Below, one piece after another: positions 45,037 to 53,101 of a DNA stretch of 64,000 bases (within the stretch, counting starts at the first letter, position 1; each line of letters starts with the position of its first letter). The position numbers and the translations under genes were made by a program. The notes under the pieces are model-generated. The model was not told the origin of the DNA and ran no database searches. It worked only from the letters and a program-made list of their open reading frames with translations. Origin of the DNA: GH45 sp046704385 (GTDB taxonomy: Bacteria; Bacteroidota; Bacteroidia; Bacteroidales; SZUA-534); NCBI GenBank assembly GCA_046704385.1, contig JBJKSB010000018.1, positions 62,001 to 126,000 on the forward strand. Direction: 5' to 3'.

Positions 45037-45227
45037 GCTACTTTTATTTATTATTAAATTTAAAAAAAAATCTGAGGAATGAAAATTTTTTTTTTAATCC
45101 TAATTAGTTAATTCATTGATTATTACTAAAAATTATTAGCTGGAACATTAACTGCTTTAAATGGCATTAACACAATGCGTTACTTCAATCAGTTAAAGCA
45201 TATAAACAGAAAAAAAGGTAAAATGAT

Positions 45228-45614
45228 TTAATTGTCGCCGGACACCGGGCTATATACAAATTGAAAAGGAATATTTACAAGTCGTGAAAAGATAATGCCA
45301 TCATTCTGAATTTCTTCATCATCGTAACGCCATACAATTTCAATTTCTTTTCCGGCTTGTACCTGAACTTCCAACAGGCGAAACATTTTAAGCAACAATC
45401 TGTTCGAGGCTGAATTAAAGTAATCTGCCTGAAGGTGCAATTCCATTTTATGATTTAGCTCCAAAAGATTATCATCAAGCCATCTGAAAATTGGTCCAAA
45501 TGCTTCCTGTGGATCTTCCGGGAAAGATTGTCCTGAAATCTCATACCGCTTATTGGTAGGATCTAAACAAATATATGGATTTGTCTTGGTCGGTTTCAGA
45601 ATTAATGTATTCAT
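45228..45614 (-). CDS. SiaC-family (DUF1987) regulatory phosphoprotein
   Basis: The protein has 128 residues from the ATG at 45614; an upstream in-frame TTG at 45629 lies beyond the promoter and is rejected. Family features are YEISGQSFPEDPQEAFGPIFRWLDD (24-48), LQADYFNSASNRLLLKMFRLLE (61-82) and IEIVWRYDDEE. Ser68 or Ser70 in NSAS corresponds to the phosphorylated Ser/Thr of the family. In Pseudomonas, SiaC is switched by a kinase/phosphatase pair and activates a diguanylate cyclase. No SiaA, SiaB or SiaD homologue is adjacent, so the target here is unknown. A promoter ends 3 bp before the ATG. Confidence 0.8.
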   Translation of the reverse strand: MNTLILKPTKTNPYICLDPTNKRYEISGQSFPEDPQEAFGPIFRWLDDNLLELNHKMELHLQADYFNSASNRLLLKMFRLLEVQVQAGKEIEIVWRYDDEEIQNDGIIFSRLVNIPFQFVYSPVSGDN

Positions 45615-45617
45615 ATA

Positions 45618-45647
45618 CAAATATACCAATTTGTAAACATCCTACAA
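45618..45647 (-). promoter_or_regulatory. Promoter placing the transcript start at the SiaC-like ATG
   Basis: On the minus strand TTG (45647-45645), 19 nt, then TATATTTG (45625-45618) is a perfect match with ideal spacing. Only three bases separate it from the ATG, which predicts a leaderless or near-leaderless mRNA. Confidence 0.75.
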
Positions 45648-45769
45648 TATAACCATTATTATAAAAATGGAAAAGTTTTTTTTAATGCTCAGCAGGGATG
45701 ATTTGAAAAATTGCAAGATTTATAGTATTGATTTACAATAGATAAGCTTAATAGAACCAAGCTACTGAC

Positions 45770-47590
45770 CTATTTTGAGTTAAAATTGTCCCATAATTTT
45801 TGCATGAAACTAAGACCTGTTTTTTTGAAACTTTCATCCATATTTTTTTTAAGAATTACCTTATTCGATGTGTTATCCCAAACCATTACAGCAGTATCTG
45901 ATACAAAGCCAAAACCATTGTTAAAAGCATAAAATGCAAATCCGGGTTGCCGGTTAATCACATCTTTACAAAAATCAAGTCCTTTTATTGAAATACCCAT
46001 TTGGTTGGCAATCATGAGTGGAATATCGTCCTGCGATGCGGTTTCGGAAATAACAGAATCAGTTTTAACAGCCCCCCCGGTCCATAACATCGGAATTCTG
46101 AATTTATCAGGAATATTGTAAGAAATATTTCCCGGCCAACGGCTGCCATGATCTGCAACTATAATTATCCAGGTATTATTCCACCACGATGTATTTCCGG
46201 CCCTGTCAATAAAATTTCCCAGGCAGCTGTCCGTATAATTCACTGAATTTAGAAACTTTTCTTCTTCACTGTTACCGTCAAACTGACTATGATGCGGAAC
46301 ATCAAACGGTTCGTGGCTGCTGAGTGAAAACATTACCCTGAAAAACGGATTTTTACACTTGTTCAGATCCTGTAAGAGGCGATTAAAAACCACATGGTCA
46401 TGAGCGCCCCATTTTGAATTCAGTTCATTTGATGAAAAATCGTTCAGTGTTACCAGGTTTTCATAGCCTCCGGAAATAAAGTACGAATTCATATTGGCAA
46501 AATTTATTTCGCCCCCGTAATAAAAACCTGAACTATAGCCCAATTTTTTAAGTTCCTTACTCAAATGAGGCAATTTAGCCGACTTGTTAATATATTTTAT
46601 TATAGATGTGGTGGGTTGTGCCGGATATCCACTCAATACCGATACAATTCCTTTGTCGCTTCTGTCGCCACTGGCATAAAAATTTGTAAAAAACACACCA
46701 TTTTTACTAAGCCTGTCTAAATTAGGAGTCACTCCTGGCTTTCCTCCAAGGCTTCCAACAACATTTGCCGTAAAACTTTCCATTATCAGGATCAGAATAT
46801 TGGGCCTTTTATTATTGATGATTGATACAGTATCCTTTCGCGGAGTAAATAATTTGGCAAAATGTTTATTTGCCTCGTCTGAACTCATAAATTGAACATC
46901 CTGCCTTTGGTTCATGGTCGATAATAACTCACCCAGATTCCATATCTCATTCAGTGCAGCATGGTTCGAAAATACATTCTGACTGAAATAAACAGTTCCC
47001 TGGTTTATTGGTGCTATGCCAACACCACCCCGGATAGGAATAATCATAACACCCGCAAACAGTAAGTATACAGGAGACATGTACCATCTGTATCTTTCAG
47101 CTTTTTGCAGCGTTTTTTCAACCCATCGCCTGTACAGTAAAAAACTGGCAAAACCTAATAGAACTGCCATAAAAAATAATGCAAAAATCAGTATTACAGG
47201 AGTCGAGGCAAGACTCTCCTTTGGGGTTCGCAGGTATAAAAAAACGGTTGAATCCATCCTGAATCCCCAATTTCGGTACAATTCCGCATCAATAATGGTT
47301 ATAAATGAAAACAGAAAAACAAATAATCCTGTAAAAATTTTTGAATACCAAATACTTATGGTACTTCTTTGGGAAATGAAAAAAGCCAGAATAATGGCAT
47401 TGAAAAACAAAAGATAACCTACAATTGAAATATCGAGTTTAGCACCATGTACAAAAATCAATAACAATTCAGAGATTGAGAAATGGGTGAAATGAGAAAC
47501 ATTGTAAATCACAAAGAAAAGTCTGCATACTATGAAAAACAGCATCCAAAAGATGGCATACTTTAACAAATAAATGAACCTGAAACGCAT
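45770..47590 (-). CDS. LtaS-type sulfatase-fold phosphotransferase, membrane-anchored
   Basis: The protein has 606 residues. About five N-terminal membrane helices (about 8-30, 40-72, 85-102, 130-153, 170-188) precede an extracytoplasmic alkaline-phosphatase/sulfatase domain (about 260-600). Motifs are NILILIMESFTANVVGSLGG (metal Glu271), GDRSDKGIVSVLSGYPAQPTTS, SLSSHEPFDVP and WIIIVADHGSRWPG. In LtaS-type enzymes the nucleophile is Thr; here Ser311 is in that position, which can still act. Gram-negative members transfer phosphoglycerol or phosphoethanolamine to envelope glycans. It is monocistronic with its own -7 element. Confidence 0.87.
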   Translation of the reverse strand: MRFRFIYLLKYAIFWMLFFIVCRLFFVIYNVSHFTHFSISELLLIFVHGAKLDISIVGYLLFFNAIILAFFISQRSTISIWYSKIFTGLFVFLFSFITIIDAELYRNWGFRMDSTVFLYLRTPKESLASTPVILIFALFFMAVLLGFASFLLYRRWVEKTLQKAERYRWYMSPVYLLFAGVMIIPIRGGVGIAPINQGTVYFSQNVFSNHAALNEIWNLGELLSTMNQRQDVQFMSSDEANKHFAKLFTPRKDTVSIINNKRPNILILIMESFTANVVGSLGGKPGVTPNLDRLSKNGVFFTNFYASGDRSDKGIVSVLSGYPAQPTTSIIKYINKSAKLPHLSKELKKLGYSSGFYYGGEINFANMNSYFISGGYENLVTLNDFSSNELNSKWGAHDHVVFNRLLQDLNKCKNPFFRVMFSLSSHEPFDVPHHSQFDGNSEEEKFLNSVNYTDSCLGNFIDRAGNTSWWNNTWIIIVADHGSRWPGNISYNIPDKFRIPMLWTGGAVKTDSVISETASQDDIPLMIANQMGISIKGLDFCKDVINRQPGFAFYAFNNGFGFVSDTAVMVWDNTSNKVILKKNMDESFKKTGLSFMQKLWDNFNSK

Positions 47591-47616
47591 TTTATAACTA
47601 AGTTTATATTTCGGAG

Positions 47617-47624
47617 CAAATGTA
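47617..47624 (-). promoter_or_regulatory. -7 element of the LtaS-like gene
   Basis: TACATTTG on the minus strand matches TAnnTTTG, 27 bp before the ATG. No clear -33 TTG was found. Confidence 0.5.
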
Positions 47625-47722
47625 ATATAAATGAAACAGAGTTAACCTGATTGTATACAGCTGATGAAATATTTTTAATGAAGTACCGATATAAATTTTA
47701 ATTAAATACAAGTTAAGTTTGC

Positions 47723-47730
47723 TATTTTTG
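47723..47730 (+). promoter_or_regulatory. -7 element of the asparaginase gene
   Basis: TATTTTTG matches TAnnTTTG, 42 bp before the ATG at 47773. It overlaps the frame extension that opens with TTG at 47719, which argues for the downstream start. Confidence 0.55.
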
Positions 47731-47772
47731 TGTGAAACAACACCTAATATTAACTACTATATTCGTTTTAAA

Positions 47773-48807
47773 ATGAAATTACAGCATATTAAACCGTACC
47801 TTTTTATTATAGTGTTTTTGGTGGTTCCTTTCCTTTTGGCCCCACTAGGTAAAAAAGTTATTAATAACCAGGAATCCTACGCAGCCAGTCAAACCTTTGA
47901 AAAAAAAATTCCGTATGGATTGGTAATTCATGGTGGTGCAGGAAGTATTAAACCCGGTATGTTTTCTCCTGAAGTTGAAGCCCGGTACAAGGCCAAGTTA
48001 AAAGAAGCATTGGAAGTAGGTACCAACGATTTAAAAAAAGGTGATTCAGCAGTTTATGTGGTAATTGATGTGATAAAAGTTTTGGAAAACTCTCCCCTGT
48101 TTAACGCTGGTAAAGGAGCCGTATTTACGCATGAGGGAACCAACGAAATGGATGCATCCATTATGAATGGTATCAATAAAATGGCAGGTGCAGTTGCCGG
48201 AGTAAAAACTATTAAAAACCCGATTACTGCCGCCTTTGAAGTGATGACACATTCCAAGCATGTTTTACTTACCGGTGAAGGGGCACAGGAATTTGCCAAA
48301 ACACGTGGGCTGGAAATTGTGGATCCAAAATATTTTTTTACTGAAAAACGATGGAATGATCTTCAAAAAAGCCTTATTGACGATAAAGTCAAGGATTTTA
48401 AACATGGTACTGTTGGCTGCGTGGTACTTGATAAATATGGTAACCTGGCAGCTGGTACTTCAACCGGTGGAATGACCAATAAAATGTTCGGACGTGTTGG
48501 CGATTCTCCAATAATTGGTGCCGGTACCTATGCTGATAATTCAACTTGTGCAGTTTCAGCCACCGGACATGGAGAATTCTTTATCAGATATAATGTAACC
48601 TATGACATTGCAGCCCGGATGAAATATTTGCACGAATCAGTAAAACAAGCCTCTGATTCGGTAATTTCAAATCTTACGAAAGTTGGGGGCTCAGGTGGTG
48701 TTATCTGTATTGATAAATACGGGAATATTAACATGCCTTATAATACTGAAGGTATGTTTCGAGGATTTTGTTTAGGTGATGAAGAACCACAAATATTATT
48801 ATATTAG
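47773..48807 (+). CDS. Isoaspartyl peptidase / plant-type L-asparaginase (Ntn hydrolase)
   Basis: The protein has 344 residues from the ATG at 47773. A hydrophobic N-terminal segment (about 8-26, YLFIIVFLVVPFLLAPLG) should act as signal or anchor, making the enzyme extracytoplasmic. Family motifs are GLVIHGGAGSI, SPLFNAGKGAVFTHEGTNEMDASIM, the autoprocessing site KHGTVGCVVLDKYGNLAAGTSTGGM with the N-terminal nucleophile Thr213, and VGDSPIIGAGTYAD. It cleaves isoaspartyl dipeptides and asparagine. The sensor kinase gene begins 18 bp downstream, so the two may be co-transcribed. Confidence 0.93.
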   Translation: MKLQHIKPYLFIIVFLVVPFLLAPLGKKVINNQESYAASQTFEKKIPYGLVIHGGAGSIKPGMFSPEVEARYKAKLKEALEVGTNDLKKGDSAVYVVIDVIKVLENSPLFNAGKGAVFTHEGTNEMDASIMNGINKMAGAVAGVKTIKNPITAAFEVMTHSKHVLLTGEGAQEFAKTRGLEIVDPKYFFTEKRWNDLQKSLIDDKVKDFKHGTVGCVVLDKYGNLAAGTSTGGMTNKMFGRVGDSPIIGAGTYADNSTCAVSATGHGEFFIRYNVTYDIAARMKYLHESVKQASDSVISNLTKVGGSGGVICIDKYGNINMPYNTEGMFRGFCLGDEEPQILLY

Positions 48808-48825
48808 CATAATATTTACCTAAGT

Positions 48826-51081
48826 ATGAACGAGAATAATAATCAGCTAAATAAAAGAATCAGGGAACTTGAGGCTGAAATAACCAAACTTAAATCAAAA
48901 AACGATCGTGTGGGCTTTGGTTTTGGTTTTTTATTTAATGAGATTAAGCAACCGGCCTTTATCCTTGATGCTAACATTTCAGCTGAATTACCGGTAATTA
49001 CCAGGGCTAATAAAAGTGCGCTTGAATTGCTCAAATACACATTTGAGGAATGCAAGAAGTTTACTCCTGTAGAATTAGGAATATTTAACTCGGTTGATCA
49101 ATATAAAAAATTTGTAAATCCCCTGTCGTCCAACGAAAGCATTACCTATCTGGGTAAAATAGTTGCCAATAATGGACAAACTATTTCATCTGAAATTACC
49201 GTTTATCCTTTTTTTGAAGGTGAGAATGTACAGCTTCTGATATTCCAGCGCAACATTGGAAACCAGCAAAAAGTGGTGGAGGCATTAAGGCAGAGTGAAT
49301 ACCGGTTTTTACAGATGGCTGAAAATATTGCTGAAGGAATTGTAATTGTGGAAGAAGGCAAGGCAGTATTTATAAATTCAAGCATGACACAAATCACCGG
49401 CTATAACAAGGAGCAACTTCGCGATATGGATGAATATTCAATGGCTCGTGAGGATGAAATTGAGCGTATAAAAGCCTTTAAACAAAAAACCAACGATGCC
49501 CCACAGGGAATTCATGGAATTGAATACTGGATTAAAACCCGAATGGGTCAGGAAAAATGCGTTCGCAGCAATTATACTTTTGCACAACGCACCGATGGTA
49601 GAAAAAGCACCTATATTATTACCTCTGAAATTACGGCTCAAAAACGTATTGAACAAGCTTTACGAAAAAGCCAGACCGATTTCAGAATGCTGGCTGAAAA
49701 TTCACCTGATGTCATTACCAGGTATAATAAAGATCTGACTTACAGCTATGCTAATCTTACTGTCGAATCGCTTATCGGAATCCCGATAAGTCAGTTTATT
49801 GGCAGGAATAACCTGGAGTTGGACCTTGAAGCCGAGCTGGTTTCATTCTTAGAAGAGATGCATCTGGAAGTTTTTCGGACCGGGCGTAAGCTCAAATTCG
49901 AGTACCGGGTTCCCATAAAAAATGAAACCCGGATTTTTCAGGCACACCTGGTTCCTGAGCTTTCCCAGGATGGTACTGTTGAATCCGTATTGAATGTTTC
50001 GCGCGATATTACCCAGATTAAACAGGTTGAACGCAGCCTTAAAGAAGAAAAACAAAATGTAATTGAAGAAAATCTGCTTATTGCTGAAAATTTAACTTTT
50101 TGGTGCAATAGACTTTGTGATACTTCGGCGGATGGTCAGGTTGGAAATCCAAAGGCTTGTCTTGATCCTATTTTGAGTATTGCTGAATGGGCACAGTATG
50201 GACATAACCAGGAAAATATAACTCCTAAAAACCTGGTAGTGAATACTTTAATTAAAGATTTTTTTAACCGGAATGCCGGTTTGATCGAAGCCGAAAAACT
50301 TGAAGCAAACATTCTGCTTCCGGTTCATGAAATTACAATTTACTCCGATGAACGATTGCTTAATATGACTCTGATGCATCTGCTTGAGAATGCCATAGAA
50401 GCAACCCATGAAGGTAAAATTGAAATAGGATACGACATTTATAACGACAAGGAAATTGTTTTTTTTATAAAAGATACTGGTATTGGGATTAATCCTGATG
50501 ATACTGAAAAAATATTTAAACCTTTTGTAAGCATGAACAAGGAAAATCATGCAGGATTAGGTTTAAGCATTGCCGAAAAAAATGTTGAGGCCCTGTCCGG
50601 GATTATCTGGTGCCTTTCAGCCCCTGGAACCGGATCAACGTTCTGTTTTACCCATCCGGCACAAATTGAAAAGTCGTTACTCCAATCAAAAAACGAAAAG
50701 CGGGGCCCGGCCTGGAATAATAAAAAAGTTCTGGTGGTGGAAGACACCGATACCAATTACCTGCTTATTGAAGGTTTATTAAGCCTGCACGGAGTAAAAC
50801 TGACCCGTGCGATTGATGGTGACCAGGGAATTACGCTGGTTAAGGAAAATCCAGATTTTGACCTCATTTTAATGGATATTCAATTACCCGGTATTAATGG
50901 ATTCGAGGCAACCAAGGAAATCAGAAAGTTTAATGCCAATATTCCGATTATTGCCCAAACGGCCTACGCCATGTACGATGATGTGGTTAAGGCGCTGGAT
51001 GCCGGGTGCAACGACTTTATCGCCAAACCAATTAAAACCAAAAAGTTTATTGGTATGGTTGATAAGTATCTATCTAAATAG
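48826..51081 (+). CDS. Cytosolic PAS-repeat hybrid sensor kinase with atypical phosphoacceptor region
   Basis: The protein has 751 residues with no membrane helix. A short coiled coil (1-26) is followed by three PAS domains (about 35-145, 155-275, 280-400), the last two ending in typical PAC boundaries (ITAQKRIEQALRKSQ, ITQIKQVERSLKEE). Residues 400-465 should hold a HisKA dimerisation helix, but no H-E-x-x-x-P box is present. The HATPase domain (about 500-610) is intact: N-box LLENAIEA (Asn522), KDTGIGI and GLGLSIA. A receiver domain (634-751) has Asp684 in LMDIQLPG and Lys734 in IAKPIK. It may phosphorylate through a noncanonical His or act as an ATP-dependent signalling scaffold. Confidence 0.88.
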   Translation: MNENNNQLNKRIRELEAEITKLKSKNDRVGFGFGFLFNEIKQPAFILDANISAELPVITRANKSALELLKYTFEECKKFTPVELGIFNSVDQYKKFVNPLSSNESITYLGKIVANNGQTISSEITVYPFFEGENVQLLIFQRNIGNQQKVVEALRQSEYRFLQMAENIAEGIVIVEEGKAVFINSSMTQITGYNKEQLRDMDEYSMAREDEIERIKAFKQKTNDAPQGIHGIEYWIKTRMGQEKCVRSNYTFAQRTDGRKSTYIITSEITAQKRIEQALRKSQTDFRMLAENSPDVITRYNKDLTYSYANLTVESLIGIPISQFIGRNNLELDLEAELVSFLEEMHLEVFRTGRKLKFEYRVPIKNETRIFQAHLVPELSQDGTVESVLNVSRDITQIKQVERSLKEEKQNVIEENLLIAENLTFWCNRLCDTSADGQVGNPKACLDPILSIAEWAQYGHNQENITPKNLVVNTLIKDFFNRNAGLIEAEKLEANILLPVHEITIYSDERLLNMTLMHLLENAIEATHEGKIEIGYDIYNDKEIVFFIKDTGIGINPDDTEKIFKPFVSMNKENHAGLGLSIAEKNVEALSGIIWCLSAPGTGSTFCFTHPAQIEKSLLQSKNEKRGPAWNNKKVLVVEDTDTNYLLIEGLLSLHGVKLTRAIDGDQGITLVKENPDFDLILMDIQLPGINGFEATKEIRKFNANIPIIAQTAYAMYDDVVKALDAGCNDFIAKPIKTKKFIGMVDKYLSK

Positions 51082-51278
51082 AGGTAACAACAATACCCAT
51101 AGTTGATGTAATTACAAATAACAAAAATCAAGAAAAACAACTAACAACACCCTTTTCCCAACATTCTTGCCTATTGATTCAGCATTGAAAAAGCTGGTCA
51201 ATTACCCCCAAGACCAATGTTTTCAGACTTTAACACAACTTTAACATTTTTTCTATTTTTCACCATTTCTATCCTCTC

Positions 51279-51353
51279 TATCTTTGTCAACAATAATTTT
51301 GTGACCTTATAATGACAAATAAGGTTTAAATCGACAAAGTGAAAATAATTTTG
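51279..51353 (+). promoter_or_regulatory. Three -7 elements upstream of gldA (in a 306-bp gap)
   Basis: TATCTTTG (51279-51286), TAATTTTG (51294-51301) and TAATTTTG (51346-51353) all fit TAnnTTTG; none has a clear TTG 19-21 nt upstream. The first 190 bp of the gap 51082-51387 contain nothing recognisable. Confidence 0.4.
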
Positions 51354-51387
51354 AAATTAAATATAAACTATTAACTGTCAATAAATT

Positions 51388-52311
51388 ATGGATATTGTAG
51401 TTAAAAATTTAACGAAAAGATACGGACCCCAGCGTGCTGTGGACAACATATCTTTTGAAGTTAAAACAGGAGAAATACTTGGATTTCTGGGTCCGAATGG
51501 TGCGGGTAAAACTACCACCATGAAAGCCATTACTTGTTACATGGCACCCAGCGAAGGCGATATTACCGTGGGCAATTATTCCATTTGGAACGACCAGGAA
51601 AATATTAAAAAACTGATTGGTTATCTTCCGGAGCATAACTCACTGTACGAGGAAATGCCGGTAATTGATTATTTGCGTTATGTTGCCGAGTTACAGGGAA
51701 TTAAGCCCGAGAAAATCAAAGAAAGAATTCTCGAAATGGTAAATATTTGTGGGCTTGAAGGTGAAAAACACAAAAAAATCAGTGAACTTTCAAAAGGCTA
51801 TAAACAACGTGTAGGCTTGGCCCAGGCTTTAATTCATGATCCGGAGGTGCTGATCCTTGATGAGCCGACTACCGGCCTCGACCCCAACCAGATAGTGGAA
51901 ATTCGTGAGCTGATTAAAAAAATTGGCCGCGAAAAAACGGTAATTCTCAGTTCCCATATTTTGGCTGAGGTTGAAGCTACCTGCGATCGCATACTTATCA
52001 TTAATAAAGGTAAAATTGTTGCCGATGGTACCTCTGAAGAACTTCGTAAAGCAGAAAAAGGTAATGAAATGGTTAAGGTAACCATTGAAGACGGCGATAA
52101 AAATGATATTGTAAAAGCCTTACAGGATTTGCCTTCGGTTGATATGGTAGATACCACTTCGGGTCATTTCATTGAGGTACAAAGCAAAGCTGGTGCATCA
52201 AGCACCCGTGAAATATTTAAACTTTGCGTTGATAAAGGTTGGGTGTTAACACAAATGACACCAATTGAGACCAAGCTTGAAGATGTTTTCAGGGATCTGA
52301 CTCATAAATAA
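51388..52311 (+). CDS. gldA: GldA, ATPase of the gliding-associated ABC transporter
   Basis: The protein has 307 residues. The ABC ATPase has Walker A GPNGAGKTT (35-43), Q-loop region LPEHNSLYEEMPVIDYLRYVAELQG, signature LSKGYKQRVGLAQAL, Walker B VLILDEPTTGLDPNQ and the switch His in SSHILAEVE. The C-terminal about 80 residues follow the GldA/NatA-type extension. With GldF and GldG it forms an ABC-2-type exporter required for gliding in Flavobacterium johnsoniae. In non-gliding Bacteroidales the same set is retained with unclear function. The permease follows 53 bp downstream. Confidence 0.92.
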   Translation: MDIVVKNLTKRYGPQRAVDNISFEVKTGEILGFLGPNGAGKTTTMKAITCYMAPSEGDITVGNYSIWNDQENIKKLIGYLPEHNSLYEEMPVIDYLRYVAELQGIKPEKIKERILEMVNICGLEGEKHKKISELSKGYKQRVGLAQALIHDPEVLILDEPTTGLDPNQIVEIRELIKKIGREKTVILSSHILAEVEATCDRILIINKGKIVADGTSEELRKAEKGNEMVKVTIEDGDKNDIVKALQDLPSVDMVDTTSGHFIEVQSKAGASSTREIFKLCVDKGWVLTQMTPIETKLEDVFRDLTHK

Positions 52312-52364
52312 TAAAATACAGACTGTCTTTCAAAGTCAATTTGAACTAAAAAAGTTAAAAAATT

Positions 52365-53084
52365 ATGAAATCAATATGGATAATAGCCAGACAGGAATTG
52401 AGATCGCACTTCGATTCATTAATGGCATATATATTATTAGTATTGTTTCTGGGATTCAGTGGTTTCTTCACCTGGATTTACGGAAATGATATTTTCTTTG
52501 TACAACAGGCATCATTACAGGTTTTTTTCCAGGTTGCCTACCTTACCCTGTTCTTTGCCATCCCGCTTCTTACTATGCGTTCAATTGCGGAAGAAACACG
52601 CTCCGGAACTATCGAATTATTATTGACCAAACCGATTACCCATATGCAGATTGTTTGGGGTAAATACCTGGCAATGTTACTATTGGTAATCATTGCGCTG
52701 ATTCTTACCCTACCCTATTATTTTACAGTTGCAAGTTTGGGCAATGTTGACCATGGAGCCATAATAAGCGGATATTTCGGACTTATTTTAATGAGTAGTG
52801 CTTATATCGGGATTGGTCTTTTTGCAAGCTCACTCTCTAATAATCAAATTGTTAGTGCTTTAGTAGCATTAATAATAGGTGTATTTTTTCACATTTTATT
52901 TGGCTTAATTGCCAGCAATGCATCAGGTATTTTAGGTCAGATATTTTACTTTTTAAGCATGAATACGCATTTTGACAGTATTACACGAGGTGTAATTGAT
53001 TCAAAAGATCTGATTTACTTTGTTTCATTAACCTACGTGGGAGTTTTTCTGGCTGAAAAAACACTACAATCTAAAACTTCATAA
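52365..53084 (+). CDS. gldF: GldF, ABC-2-type permease
   Basis: The protein has 239 residues with six hydrophobic segments, starting SIWIIARQELRSHFDSLMAYILLVLFLGFSGFF. RSIAEETRSGTIELLLTKPITHMQIVWGKYLA is the coupling-helix region conserved in ABC-2 permeases. It lies between gldA and gldG (17-bp gap to the latter), the standard gldFG order. It forms the membrane channel for the GldA ATPase in the inner membrane. Confidence 0.92.
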   Translation: MKSIWIIARQELRSHFDSLMAYILLVLFLGFSGFFTWIYGNDIFFVQQASLQVFFQVAYLTLFFAIPLLTMRSIAEETRSGTIELLLTKPITHMQIVWGKYLAMLLLVIIALILTLPYYFTVASLGNVDHGAIISGYFGLILMSSAYIGIGLFASSLSNNQIVSALVALIIGVFFHILFGLIASNASGILGQIFYFLSMNTHFDSITRGVIDSKDLIYFVSLTYVGVFLAEKTLQSKTS

Positions 53085-53101
53085 ATCATAAATTAGTAAA
53101 G

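Noticed and set aside
45110..45200. Inverted repeat TGCTTTAA ... TTAAAGCA near 45150-45200 as a terminator
   Set aside because: The arms are far apart and AT-rich, alternative pairings exist, and there is no T-run in a useful position.
47016..47417. A 133-codon frame antisense to the LtaS-like gene
   Set aside because: It lies opposite membrane helices, where antisense frames stay open easily; no independent support.
48826..51081. Frameshift or deletion as the reason for the missing kinase H-box
   Set aside because: The frame is continuous with normal codon use on both sides and the helix-rich linker is of normal length, so replacement rather than a simple deletion is more likely.
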